Source of the DNA: RUG369 sp050949645
GTDB taxonomy: Bacteria > Planctomycetota > Planctomycetia > Pirellulales > Thermoguttaceae
Assembly (NCBI GenBank): GCA_050949645.1
Contig: JBMNGC010000001.1
Coordinates: 1,550,001-1,614,000, forward strand
Direction of reading: 5' to 3'
Length of the DNA: 64,000 nt
Positions within the stretch are counted from its first letter, which is position 1, and every line of letters begins with the position of its first letter. A model generated the notes under the pieces. It was not told the origin of the DNA. It saw only the letters and a program-made list of their open reading frames with translations, and made no database searches. A program made the translations under genes and the position numbers. Shown here one piece after another: positions 41,169-49,829 of the stretch.

Positions 41169-43235
41169 ATGCATCTCAAAAATCTTAAAACGCTCGTCTG
41201 CGTAGCGGTCGCCCTTTGCGCCGCTCTCGCAGCCTCCGTGACTTCTGCCGCTGAAGCGCTTCGCGCTCCATGCGTGCCACTTATTGCTCAAGACCCCTAC
41301 TTCAGCGTCTGGTCGAATACCGATCATCTCGCCGATTCGTTCCCCGTCCACTGGACGGGCAATATCAACGCGCTCACATGCTTTGTCCGAGTCGACGGCA
41401 AGACGATGCGCGTCATGGGCGATCCGGTCGAATTTGCCGACGACGTTCGCGCGATGCGTCAGACGGATCTCACGGTCCTGCCAACGAATACGATTTACAC
41501 GTTCAACGAAGCCGGCGTCGAGCTGACGCTGACCTTCACGAACCCGAACCTTCCCGACGACCTCATGGTACTGTCGCGACCCGCGACCTACCTTACCTGG
41601 TCCGTCAAGTCTGTCGACGGCAGCAATCACGAGGTCAAAATCTATTTCGACGCGACCGCCGAGCTCTGTGTCAACGTGACCGAGCAGACTGTTGTTGCGC
41701 AGCGGGAAGCAACGGAGAATCTTGACGTGCTGCGCATGGGCACGGACACGCAGGAAGTCCTCGCCAAATCAGGGGACAACATTCGCATTGACTGGGGCTA
41801 CTTCTACGCCGCCGTTGAAAAAGGAACCGCGAACTCTGCGATCGCCGGCGCCGACGACGCTCGCAGCGTCTTCATCAGTCATGGCGATCTTCCCAAAGCG
41901 GACGACGACAACTTTCCGAGGCCCGCCCGAGAAAACTGGCCCGTCGCTGCCTTTACTTTCGACTGCGGGATCGTGAAAGCGGACCCCGTCGTCAAGAGAA
42001 TCATCCTTGCCTACGACGACGAATACTGTCTTACTTTCCTCGGCGAACAGCTGAGACCTTATTGGCGTAAAGACGGCGAAAATGCGCACGGTATGCTCGA
42101 ACTCGCCCATGCCGAGTATTCCGATATCATGAACCGTTGCGAGCAATTCGACGCCGAGCTCATGGCGCGCGCGACAGAGGCGGGCGGCGAAAAATACGCT
42201 TCCCTTTGCGCGATCGTCTATCCCGAAACGATTGCGGCGCATAAGCTTACTATTCTCCCAAATGGTAAGGTCGCGTTCATCTCGAAGGAAAACTTCAGCA
42301 ACGGGTGCGCCGCGACGGTTGACCTCATCTATCCGACGAGTCCCCTCTTTGCGGTCCTCAGCCCCGAACTCTTGAAAGCGACGATGGTAACGCCGATGGA
42401 ATACGTCGCCTCAGGACGCTGGCCCTGGCCTTATGCCCCGCATGACGTGGGACAGTATCCCCTTCTTAACGGTCAACGCTACGGAGGCGGTGAAGAGTCC
42501 GAAGAGAATCAGATGCCGATCGAAGAAACCGCCAACATGGTGATCCTCTTCGACGTCGTCGCGCGTCTAGACGGAAACGTCGACTTCGCCGCTCAGTATG
42601 ACGAAATACTCAAACAATGGGCGGAATACCTTCTCGACAAGGGACTCGATCCTGAGAACCAGCTCTGCACCGACGACTTTTCCGGCCACCTCGCGCACAA
42701 CGCGAACCTTTCCGTAAAAGCGATCGTTGCGATCGCCTGCTACGCCGATCTCTGCGAACGCGCCGGTAAAGAAGAAGACGCGAAACGATTCCGCGATAGC
42801 GCCGAAGAATTCGTGCAGGAATGGCTCAAGCTCGCCGACGACGGAGATCATTATAGACTTGCGTTTGACAAGCCGGGTACATGGAGCATGAAATATAACC
42901 TTGTATGGGATCGAATTCTCGACCTCAACCTCTTCCCGAAGGAAGTGGCGGAAAAAGAACTCGCGTTCTACAAGACGGTTATGAACGAATATGGCCTGCC
43001 CCTCGACAACCGCGCCGACTTCACCAAGCTTGACTGGCAAGTATGGGTCGCAACACTCGCTGACAACCAGGACGACTTCGATCATTTCATGGCGCCAATC
43101 TACCGATTCGTCGACGAGACGACGCCGCGCGTACCCCTCACCGACTGGTACTTCACCAGCACGGCGAAACAACGCGGATTCCAGGCGCGATCCGTCGTCG
43201 GCGGAGTCTACATCAAAATGATGGAAAAACGCTAA
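41169..43235 (+). CDS. Exported glutaminase-like protein (DUF5127/DUF4965/DUF1793 architecture)
   Basis: A 688-residue exported protein. Signal peptide about 1-27 (VCVAVALCAALAASVTSAAE). The N-terminal sandwich starts PLIAQDPYFSVWSNTDHL, the hallmark of the DUF5127 part, and the C-terminal half is an alpha-barrel with HDVGQYPLLNG and GEESEENQMPIEETANM. This is the DUF4965/DUF1793 six-hairpin fold shared with fungal glutaminase A. The fold is close to glycoside hydrolases, so glutamine hydrolysis should be tested rather than assumed. The pattern HNANLSVKAIVAIACYADL and the tail near KQRGFQARSVVGG are conserved in the family. AAAGGA precedes the ATG. Length matches relatives. Confidence 0.88.
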   Translation: MHLKNLKTLVCVAVALCAALAASVTSAAEALRAPCVPLIAQDPYFSVWSNTDHLADSFPVHWTGNINALTCFVRVDGKTMRVMGDPVEFADDVRAMRQTDLTVLPTNTIYTFNEAGVELTLTFTNPNLPDDLMVLSRPATYLTWSVKSVDGSNHEVKIYFDATAELCVNVTEQTVVAQREATENLDVLRMGTDTQEVLAKSGDNIRIDWGYFYAAVEKGTANSAIAGADDARSVFISHGDLPKADDDNFPRPARENWPVAAFTFDCGIVKADPVVKRIILAYDDEYCLTFLGEQLRPYWRKDGENAHGMLELAHAEYSDIMNRCEQFDAELMARATEAGGEKYASLCAIVYPETIAAHKLTILPNGKVAFISKENFSNGCAATVDLIYPTSPLFAVLSPELLKATMVTPMEYVASGRWPWPYAPHDVGQYPLLNGQRYGGGEESEENQMPIEETANMVILFDVVARLDGNVDFAAQYDEILKQWAEYLLDKGLDPENQLCTDDFSGHLAHNANLSVKAIVAIACYADLCERAGKEEDAKRFRDSAEEFVQEWLKLADDGDHYRLAFDKPGTWSMKYNLVWDRILDLNLFPKEVAEKELAFYKTVMNEYGLPLDNRADFTKLDWQVWVATLADNQDDFDHFMAPIYRFVDETTPRVPLTDWYFTSTAKQRGFQARSVVGGVYIKMMEKR

Positions 43236-43301
43236 TAGCGTCGCATCCCTCGTCAAAGTCAATAAAATCGGAAAAACTGTAGAATTCTAGCTCAGCTAAT
43301 A

Positions 43302-43329
43302 TTGATTCTGGCGTCAAGTCTGCTAGAAT
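43302..43329 (+). promoter_or_regulatory. Promoter of the 80-residue protein gene
   Basis: TTGATT (43302-43307), a 16-bp spacer and TAGAAT (43324-43329). About 85 bp before the ATG at 43417. Confidence 0.7.
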
Positions 43330-43416
43330 GTTCGCAGTGATGGAAGCGCGCGCCATTTTTGGAAAAGGTTCCGGAATGGCGCGCGAGTGTTGGAATTTTA
43401 CAGAAAGAAAATTACG

Positions 43417-43659
43417 ATGCAAAAAGAATACTACGTCGACGGCGTTGGCCAGATTCACTTCGCTGGCAACATGGTTCGCTTCGACCTTGTCACTCTCCAG
43501 CCAGGCGCTGACGGTCAGGCCCCGACTCCGGAACCTGCGTTTCGCGTAATTATGCCGCCGCAAGGTTTCCTTGGCGCCTTCAACAGCATGCAGCAGCTTA
43601 TCGACAAGCTTGTCGCCGCCGGCGTGCTTCGCAAAAACGAAAATGAAAACGCGACGTGA
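43417..43659 (+). CDS. Small conserved-looking protein of unknown function
   Basis: No family recognised with certainty. The 80-residue protein has alternating strand-like segments (YYVDGVGQIHFAGNMVRFDLV, then FRVIMPPQGFLGAF) and a C-terminal helix (SMQQLIDKLVAAGVL). The layout recalls short beta-beta-alpha proteins of the DUF3467 kind, but this is only a resemblance. The frame starts at 43387, yet the ATG at 43417 is preferred because a GAAAGAAAA stretch precedes it and the strand pattern begins there. It has its own promoter and a terminator about 60 bp after the stop, which argues strongly for a real gene despite its size. Confidence 0.75.
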   Translation: MQKEYYVDGVGQIHFAGNMVRFDLVTLQPGADGQAPTPEPAFRVIMPPQGFLGAFNSMQQLIDKLVAAGVLRKNENENAT

Positions 43660-43718
43660 CTAAAATTCAAGACAAACTCTCTCGACGCCACTCTGTGCAA
43701 GCGTGAGACAATAACTAA

Positions 43719-43761
43719 ACCAGCCCCTGAATCGTCGTTGACGTTCAGAGGCTGTTTTTTT
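43719..43761 (+). terminator. Terminator after the 80-residue protein gene
   Basis: AACCAGCC-CTGAA pairs with TTCAG-GGCTG (one bulge on each side), followed by seven or eight T. Confidence 0.8.
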
Positions 43762-43830
43762 AAGTCGAAAGGCAGCGCGCAGCGTAGTCTTAAGTAACGT
43801 CGCCGGCGCGATTTCCGACGCCACAATCAA

Positions 43831-44724
43831 TTATCTGCGTCGATTCAATTTCCTCGGGTCTATCTTCGGCGCTTCGCGACTAAGAGCGGGCTTCTGCGGC
43901 TCTTTTTCGGCGTCCGGCTCTGCGCCCTGTTCAGATTGCTCTTCGGAGTCGGACGCGACAGACTTCTTCTCTGTTTTCGTAGAGGGCGCAGGCGCCTTTT
44001 TAACTGCAATGCGGTAGCTGTCCTCCCATATCCACCCCTTCGGGGTCCACCCGTCTGTAATAATAAGTCCGCGACCAATAATCGCTGCAAAGGCAAAAAT
44101 CAGATAAATTAAGAACGCTTTGCCAAAGTTGCAGTCGAAGAAGATCAGCGCGCCAAAGGAGCCGACCGCCGCGATCGGAACGAGATACAGGCACGCGAAG
44201 AGTCCTGCTCCGCCGAGAAAGTAGACAAATCCTTCAAATACGAGCCATGAACACGCAAATACCAACGCCGCATAAAGGGAACGACGACGACGTTCGTATG
44301 CGTCGCTGAACATGACGTCGTCGAGATCGTTGTCGTCGCGCGTGAGCATGTACCCAACATCAGCGATCGGAAATGCGATCACAAACGCCAAAATCGTACC
44401 GCCGATTAATGACGCCCAGCCGTTATGAATGAGCCCGATCAGATAGGAAAGCAAAAAGAAGACAGCGACGCCGAGGAAACCAAGGAACACTTGCTTGCCC
44501 GTGAACGTAAAACGTTCCTGCAAGATTGGCCGGGCGTCGTGGCCCGCCATATTCTTAAGCGTCTTCTTGCCGTCCGTAATATGATCCGGCGCGTGAACGA
44601 TCACCGTCTCTTTTGGAATCTCGATGATGTGACCGCACTTCGGGCACGGACCTTTCTTGCCCGCAAACCGATCGTCTACCTCGAAGGACGTCATGCATCC
44701 CGCGCATATAACACGAATCGCCAT
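43831..44724 (-). CDS. Zinc-ribbon polytopic membrane protein of unknown function
   Basis: A 297-residue protein with an N-terminal zinc ribbon (CAGC at about 8-11 and CPKC at about 27-30, with FEVDDRFAGKKGPCPKCG resembling planctomycete zf-type MJ0042/finger domains). Then about five hydrophobic membrane segments between residues 75 and 225 (VFLGFLGVAVFFLLSYLIGLI, LIGGTILAFVIAFPIA and later ones), and a charged Lys/Glu/Pro-rich tail. The ribbon is probably cytoplasmic. It is one of two ribbon-plus-membrane proteins in the window. GAGAGAAG precedes the ATG. Monocistronic in appearance. Function unknown. Confidence 0.82.
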   Translation of the reverse strand: MAIRVICAGCMTSFEVDDRFAGKKGPCPKCGHIIEIPKETVIVHAPDHITDGKKTLKNMAGHDARPILQERFTFTGKQVFLGFLGVAVFFLLSYLIGLIHNGWASLIGGTILAFVIAFPIADVGYMLTRDDNDLDDVMFSDAYERRRRSLYAALVFACSWLVFEGFVYFLGGAGLFACLYLVPIAAVGSFGALIFFDCNFGKAFLIYLIFAFAAIIGRGLIITDGWTPKGWIWEDSYRIAVKKAPAPSTKTEKKSVASDSEEQSEQGAEPDAEKEPQKPALSREAPKIDPRKLNRRR

Positions 44725-45017
44725 ATATCTTCTCTCGCTCGTATTCTTGTGCTCTTCTACAGCGTCGAACTCAAGGTCTGACTCCTGGTCCGACAGCGCT
44801 TCATTCTAGCGCGCAACTGCAAATAATGCAAGATTTTCTTAGCTCGCACGCGCCCCTTCAACGAAAGAAATACAAGAAATACGACCCGCCGCAAGACTTC
44901 CGCTATCGCCATAGACGTCGCGATAGGGCCAATCTTGCGCGGGCCGATTTCTATTCTTCAAATTCTTGATAAAAACGGAACGGCACGACGTTCGGAAGGA
45001 GTCGGCCAAGTCCGCCT

Positions 45018-45215
45018 TTACGCTTCCTCGATCGATCCTGAAGGACAGCTGTCCATCGCCTCGGCGGCGCTATCCTGCGCATCGGCGGGAACCTCTCCTT
45101 CAATAGCGACGGCTAGGCCGTCGTCTCCCATAGAGAAGACCTCGGGACAAATTTCTGCGCATAGACCGCAACCGATACAACTTTCGTTTACAACGTATTT
45201 CTTAGCCATCGTCAT
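45018..45215 (-). CDS. Ferredoxin, single [4Fe-4S] type
   Basis: A 65-residue ferredoxin, a cytoplasmic one-electron carrier. Ligands are in CIGCGLCAEICP (CxxCxxC with a fourth Cys) and the C-terminal SCPSGSI, giving one cluster. The second half of a two-cluster ferredoxin has lost its cysteines, as in Desulfovibrio/Thermotoga mono-cluster ferredoxins. It follows the bicupin gene by 9 bp and so belongs to the hcp operon. In HcpR regulons of other anaerobes a ferredoxin (frdX) commonly accompanies hcp, so it is a good candidate for the electron donor to Hcp, replacing the Hcr reductase of E. coli. Two possible starts, ATG at 45215 or 45209. Confidence 0.93.
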   Translation of the reverse strand: MTMAKKYVVNESCIGCGLCAEICPEVFSMGDDGLAVAIEGEVPADAQDSAAEAMDSCPSGSIEEA

Positions 45216-45224
45216 TCACTTTCT

Positions 45225-45881
45225 TTATTCGAGCGTCAGCAACAACGCCATCTTGAATCGTTTAGTCGCTTTAACGGAATGGAGTCCCGCCTTAGCGAAG
45301 TGGAAATTCTCGCCAGCCTTGATAGGATGGTCCTTGCCTTCATATCCAATCACGGCCTCGCCGTCTAGCGCAAAGACGATCGCTTCGCCTGGCGCCGCGT
45401 GTTCTGAAAGACTGGTTCCTTCATCAAAGGACATGACGACAAACTTCATGGAGTCGTTATGCGCCACGTCTTTATTGACGATCTTATTCTCCACATAGGG
45501 CACAAGATCCGCGAGCTTAAAAACTTCGCCCGCTTTGACCGATTCATTCATTATATCGTTCCTTCTAATGGATATTTCTGTATAAACCGTTCCTTGAGAA
45601 GTACGCATCCCCATTGGGACGTCCGTCAACGTGACGATACTCTCGCCGTCGCTCAGCGATTTGGAGAACCCATCCGTCCCATAGACCTCTAATCTACCCT
45701 CCGCTATGATCAGCAGTTTATAGTAGGGATGGATCTCAGCGCTGACGTCCGTATTCCTCGCGAGAGAGAAAATGACGACGTCATTCTTGCCGCTGTAGAT
45801 AGCCTTGGAGGTTGTGCAACCGGGAATCGGCTGATTGTCCTTCGCAATGGAGAATACTTCTCCGACCTTTTCTCTTATCAC
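45225..45881 (-). CDS. Two-domain cupin (bicupin) protein in the hcp operon
   Basis: A 218-residue protein with two cupin beta-barrels. The first (about 20-105) contains EIHPYYKLLIIAEGRLEVYG, a weakened metal site. The second (about 135-218) has SLSEHAAPGEAIVFALDGEAVIGYEG and FHFAKAGLHSVKA, with two His and Glu placed as in metal-binding cupins. Starts at GTG 45881. It lies between hcp (107 bp upstream) and the ferredoxin (9 bp downstream), all on one strand. Cupins bind metals and small ligands; here it could be a sensor, a metal-dependent scavenger, or a redox accessory for nitric oxide or hydroxylamine stress. Its exact role is not known to me. Confidence 0.85.
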   Translation of the reverse strand: MIREKVGEVFSIAKDNQPIPGCTTSKAIYSGKNDVVIFSLARNTDVSAEIHPYYKLLIIAEGRLEVYGTDGFSKSLSDGESIVTLTDVPMGMRTSQGTVYTEISIRRNDIMNESVKAGEVFKLADLVPYVENKIVNKDVAHNDSMKFVVMSFDEGTSLSEHAAPGEAIVFALDGEAVIGYEGKDHPIKAGENFHFAKAGLHSVKATKRFKMALLLTLE

Positions 45882-45988
45882 TGATTCCGCACCCTTCTAT
45901 AATATCGCCGTCGCAGACTCGTAGATTTTCAAAAAGAATCGTCCAACGTAGTCGCGAAACTGCGAGCGTCGCAACGTTATCTTAAGGG

Positions 45989-47614
45989 TCACGCGCCAAT
46001 TAAGGTCTTAAGGTCCTCGTCGACCGTAGTTATGCCGGCGATACTAAATTTTTCCACCAGGATCTTTGCCACGTTCGGCGAAAGGAACGCCGGAAGCGTC
46101 GGTCCCAGATGGATATTCTTTACGCCAAGGTACAACAGCGACAGCAGGACGATAACCGCCTTCTGTTCGTACCAAGCGATATTAAAGGCGAGCGGTAGAT
46201 CGTTGACGTCCTCAAGACCAAAGATTTCTTTCAGCTTGAGCGCGATGAGCGCCAAGGAGTAGGAATCATTGCACTGACCGGCGTCCAACACTCTGGGAAT
46301 ACCGCCAATTTCGCCGAGGTCCAGTTTGTTGTATCTGTATTTCGCGCAGCCCGCCGTCAGAATGACGACGTCCTTCGGGAGCTTCTTGGCAAACTCTGCG
46401 TAATACTCTCGGCTTTTCATGCGCCCGTCGCAACCTGCCATGACCACAAACTTGCGAATAGCGCCCGATTTGACGGCCTCGACCACCTTATCTGCCAACG
46501 CAAAGACCTGCTCATGGGCAAACCCGCCGACGATGGATCCGGTCTCGATCTCGGTGGGCGCCGGGAGATTCTTAGCCTGCTCAATAATCGGCGAGAAGTC
46601 CTTGAAACCGTCGCTATTTGCGTCAATGTGTCTGATCCCGGGATACCCGCTCGCTCCTGTCGTCCAAAGACGATCCTGATAGCTCTCACGCGGCGGAACA
46701 ATACAGTTGGTGGTCATGAGGATGGGACCGTTGAACGCCTCAAACTCTTCCTTCTGCTTCCACCAGGCGTTGCCATAGTTGCCGGCAAAGTGCGGATATT
46801 TCTTAAAGGCTGGGTAGTAGTGCGCCGGCAGCATCTCAGAGTGGGTATAGACGTCCACTCCGGCGTCTGACGTCTGCTCTAGCAACATTTCCAAATCGCG
46901 AAGATCATGACCAGAAATCAGAACGGCAGGGTTCTTCCGAACGCCGACGTCGACGGTGGTAACCTCCGGGTTGCCGTAGGCTTCGGTGTTGGCCTTATCA
47001 AGGAGCGCCATGCCTTCGACGCCAAACTTGCCGGTTTCCAAAGTAATCGACAAGAGGTCGTCCGCCGTAAGGCTGTCGTCTTGAACCTGAGTCAATGTCC
47101 GTTGGATAAAGGCGTCGATTTCTTCGTTCTCTTGTTTCAGAACATTAGCGTGTTTGGTATAGGCCGCCAATCCTTTGAGTCCATAAATAATCAACTCGCG
47201 CAGACTACGGACGTCTTCATCTTCTGTTGCAAGGACGCCCACTGTCGCCGCTTTAGCGTCAAATTCGTCAGGCGTACCATGCCAAAGCGCCGCTTCCGTA
47301 AGATTGTCATTCTTCTCCAGACGCGCGAGCTCCTGTTCCTTTACCGCGAGCGTCTTTTCGATTCGGCGGAGGATCGCTTCCCGGTCAAAATTCGCATTCG
47401 TGATGGTCGTAAAAAGATTCGTCGTCACCAAGTGGTTAATTTCTTTGTCAACCTCTTTACCCTCCGAGCGGAGCGCCGTAGCGACCGCGGAAAGACCTTT
47501 CGTCGCATAGACAAGCAGATCCTGCGCCGCCGCGACCTCCGGCTTCTTACCGCAGACGCCAGAGATCGTGCAGCCCTTACATCCGGCTGTCTCCTGACAC
47601 TGATAACAAAACAT
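45989..47614 (-). CDS. hcp: Hydroxylamine reductase (hybrid cluster protein, class I)
   Basis: A 541-residue Hcp. This enzyme carries a [4Fe-4S] cluster plus the unusual hybrid [4Fe-2O-2S] cluster and reduces hydroxylamine and nitric oxide under anaerobic nitrosative stress. The N-terminal cysteines 3, 6, 15 and 21 (FCYQCQETAGCKGC) match the class I pattern of Desulfovibrio Hcp. The hybrid-cluster region appears later, for example GCAKYRYNKLDLG and DAGQCNDSYSLAL. The frame extends to 47728, but transcription starts near 47711 from the promoter at 47719-47747. The ATG at 47614 has GGAG 6 nt away, so that start is chosen. First gene of hcp-bicupin-ferredoxin. Confidence 0.95.
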   Translation of the reverse strand: MFCYQCQETAGCKGCTISGVCGKKPEVAAAQDLLVYATKGLSAVATALRSEGKEVDKEINHLVTTNLFTTITNANFDREAILRRIEKTLAVKEQELARLEKNDNLTEAALWHGTPDEFDAKAATVGVLATEDEDVRSLRELIIYGLKGLAAYTKHANVLKQENEEIDAFIQRTLTQVQDDSLTADDLLSITLETGKFGVEGMALLDKANTEAYGNPEVTTVDVGVRKNPAVLISGHDLRDLEMLLEQTSDAGVDVYTHSEMLPAHYYPAFKKYPHFAGNYGNAWWKQKEEFEAFNGPILMTTNCIVPPRESYQDRLWTTGASGYPGIRHIDANSDGFKDFSPIIEQAKNLPAPTEIETGSIVGGFAHEQVFALADKVVEAVKSGAIRKFVVMAGCDGRMKSREYYAEFAKKLPKDVVILTAGCAKYRYNKLDLGEIGGIPRVLDAGQCNDSYSLALIALKLKEIFGLEDVNDLPLAFNIAWYEQKAVIVLLSLLYLGVKNIHLGPTLPAFLSPNVAKILVEKFSIAGITTVDEDLKTLIGA

Positions 47615-47718
47615 TTTCTTCTCCATAACGAATCTCTGCTCCATGACGAAATACTTAAAGCTGTCATTTTGCCTGCGCAAGGCGAATAGCGAATCTGGCG
47701 CAACGCCGTATCTCGATA

Positions 47719-47747
47719 ATTTTATCAATACAAAGCAAGAGGGTCAA
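47719..47747 (-). promoter_or_regulatory. Promoter of hcp, with a palindrome over the -10
   Basis: Minus strand TTGACC (47747-47742), a 17-bp spacer and TAAAAT (47724-47719). A 12-bp palindrome GATAATTTTATC (47715-47726) covers the -10 region and would suit a repressor. Confidence 0.8.
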
Positions 47748-47819
47748 GAGTTCTCTACGCCGCGTCGACTTATCGATTATTTTCTCGACCACCCCCTGTC
47801 GACAAGAAGGTAATTCCTC

Positions 47820-47848
47820 TGGACGTCGCGTCATATTTTTTCTAGAAT
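47820..47848 (+). promoter_or_regulatory. Promoter of the TPR protein gene
   Basis: TGGACG (47820-47825), a 17-bp spacer and TAGAAT (47843-47848). Divergent from the hcp promoter. Confidence 0.55.
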
Positions 47849-47902
47849 CCTGTCGCCCTTACTGGGCGGACGTTGTCTCGTGTTTTAGAAAAGGAGCCCA
47901 TG

Positions 47903-49432
47903 ATGTTGTCATTTACCATCAAGCGCGCGTCGCGAATCGTCAAGTCATCCCTGGCAATATGCGCGGTCGTCGGTCTTTTTTCGCTTGACTCTCCCAATTC
48001 CTATTCGCAGACGAGCGTCCCTCGAACAAACGCGTCTGCGCAGAACGGCAACGCCCAAAACACGTCCGCGCGCGCTGCGCAAAGCGCAGGGCGGAACGCG
48101 CCCCAACGTCCGGTCGCCGCTCCTCAAACGCAAGCGATTCCGCAAGCGAACGACGCCGACCGCGACGCCGATTCCGTGCGTCTCACGGCAGAAGAGGAAA
48201 CGCTGTACAAGGACGCCCTGGTCCTCTTTAACCAGCAGAACTTTGCCGGATCCCTCGAGAAGTTGCGCGAGCTCTACGCGAGCAACCCCGCTTCGCGTCC
48301 TCCGCGACTCATTGTCGCACGATGGTTCGCACAGTTGAATAACCCGCAGGCAGTTAGACTTTCCCTCGAACAGGCGACGACGGAGACTCCCGACGACCCC
48401 GAGGCGTATTATTCCCTTGCAGAAATCGCGATCCGCGAAGGTTCGTTCACCGCGGCGGAACTACTAACGCAACGAGGCGATCTGGCGCTCGCGAAATATA
48501 ACGCTAATCCGACGCGGCAGAGGAACTTAACTCGCGCTTCGAACCTCGTCAAGCTCGCCTATTCTAACGCTCGCCAGAAATGGAACGATTCGCTGCGCGC
48601 GATAACGGAGCTTATCAGACTTGATGGAGAAACGGCGGAGCTCGACCGCGCATACGCGCGCGTCCTTTTCCAGCTCAACGAGGACGAAAAGGCGCGCCAG
48701 GCGTTACAACGCGCCGAAAAGCTCGACGCTGACGGACTGCCCGCCGACGCGGCGATGGCGCAGTTATACGCAATGCGCGGCGACAAAGAGAATGCGAAAG
48801 CAAGCCTTGACGCGGCGCTGAGCGCAAACCCAAAATCGACGAAAGTCCTGCTCCTTTCAATCTCGAACGCGCTCGGCGAAAACGACCTCAATTCAGCATG
48901 GAATCTCGTCCGGCGGCTCTATCAAGAAGAAAAGAGCGCGGAAGTTCTCAAGACCTACGGAAAAGTCGCGCTCTTCCGTTCCGACTTCAGGAACGCCGAG
49001 ATCGCGTTCCAGGAAGCGGTACGCCAGAATCCGCTTGACACGGACGCGTCCGGAGGACTCGCGCTAGCGCTCTGCGAGCAAGGCGATGAGGAAAAATGTA
49101 AGCGCGCGCTTCAGTATGCGGCGAGCAACGTCCAGAAACAGTCAAACAATCGCGATTTCCTTGCGACGCTCGGATGGACGCTCTATAAGGCGGGCCAGGT
49201 CGACGAAGCGGTTAAAGTCCTACAACAATCGATCGCCGACGGTCAGATCAACGCCGCGTCGGCATACTATTTCGCGGTCATTCTCAATGAAAAAGGACAG
49301 GACGACGTCGCAAAACAGTTGCTAACCGCCGCGCTTTCCACCACTCCGCCATTCGCTAAGCGCACCGACGCGCAAAAGCTCCTCGCGCAGATTGAAGCGC
49401 AGCAGTCGCAACCAACTCGTCAGCAGCCGTAA
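47903..49432 (+). CDS. Exported TPR-repeat protein
   Basis: A 509-residue exported protein. Signal peptide to about residue 35 (SLAICAVVGLFSLDSPNSYSQ), an Ala/Asn/Gln-rich linker, then TPR helix pairs from about 95 to 495: EEETLYKDALVLFNQQNFAGSLEKL, PDDPEAYYSLAEIAIREGSF and LATLGWTLYKAGQVDEAVKVL among others. Such solenoids bind partner proteins; no catalytic domain is seen. Of two ATGs, 47903 has AAGGAG 6 nt away and 47900 only 3 nt. Terminator is 240 bp downstream, leaving a long untranslated tail. Confidence 0.88.
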   Translation: MLSFTIKRASRIVKSSLAICAVVGLFSLDSPNSYSQTSVPRTNASAQNGNAQNTSARAAQSAGRNAPQRPVAAPQTQAIPQANDADRDADSVRLTAEEETLYKDALVLFNQQNFAGSLEKLRELYASNPASRPPRLIVARWFAQLNNPQAVRLSLEQATTETPDDPEAYYSLAEIAIREGSFTAAELLTQRGDLALAKYNANPTRQRNLTRASNLVKLAYSNARQKWNDSLRAITELIRLDGETAELDRAYARVLFQLNEDEKARQALQRAEKLDADGLPADAAMAQLYAMRGDKENAKASLDAALSANPKSTKVLLLSISNALGENDLNSAWNLVRRLYQEEKSAEVLKTYGKVALFRSDFRNAEIAFQEAVRQNPLDTDASGGLALALCEQGDEEKCKRALQYAASNVQKQSNNRDFLATLGWTLYKAGQVDEAVKVLQQSIADGQINAASAYYFAVILNEKGQDDVAKQLLTAALSTTPPFAKRTDAQKLLAQIEAQQSQPTRQQP

Positions 49433-49673
49433 ACGTGCGGCGGTGAACGCAATCTTCTGCGCAATGAGCGTCGATCACTGAAAGTTTGCCGTCGACTGTC
49501 AAAGGAGCGCGCAGCCGCTCCGACCCGCCCCTTTGGCGACGATTGACGAATCGTCGCCGCGCGGCGTCAGAGTATCACATTGACGTCGTTGCCACGGGCA
49601 AGAAAAGGTCCGCTGGCGCTCGACCAATAACTCGCTATTTATCTTTAACTCGCAACAACGATCGATTAATCTT
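49433..49673 (+). other. Long 3' untranslated tail of the TPR gene with a perfect hairpin
   Basis: About 240 bp between the stop and the terminator, with no credible gene. GGCGACGATT-gacg-AATCGTCGCC at 49536-49559 is a perfect 10-bp stem with a tetraloop. No internal promoter pair was found, so it may be a processed 3' UTR segment. Confidence 0.45.
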
Positions 49674-49716
49674 ACGGACGGCAAAGCGCCAAACGCTGAG
49701 GCCGTCCGTTTTTATT
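49674..49716 (+). terminator. Terminator of the TPR transcript
   Basis: ACGGACGGC (49674-49682) pairs with GCCGTCCGT (49701-49709), with an inner AGCG/CGCT stem, followed by TTTTTATTT. Confidence 0.88.
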
Positions 49717-49829
49717 TCTCAAGCTCGGGTTCAAGAAATCTGGAACGTCGCCTCGAAGAGGCGTGAGCCCTCGCCTCCGTTGAACAAAGAAAAATGAACG
49801 TTGGAACGCTGTCGAATGCAAAGGGCGCT
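49717..49829. other. Short gap before the converging secreted-protein gene
   Basis: No gene. CGCCTC-gaa-GAGGCG near 49750-49764 is a small stem without a U-tract. Confidence 0.35.
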
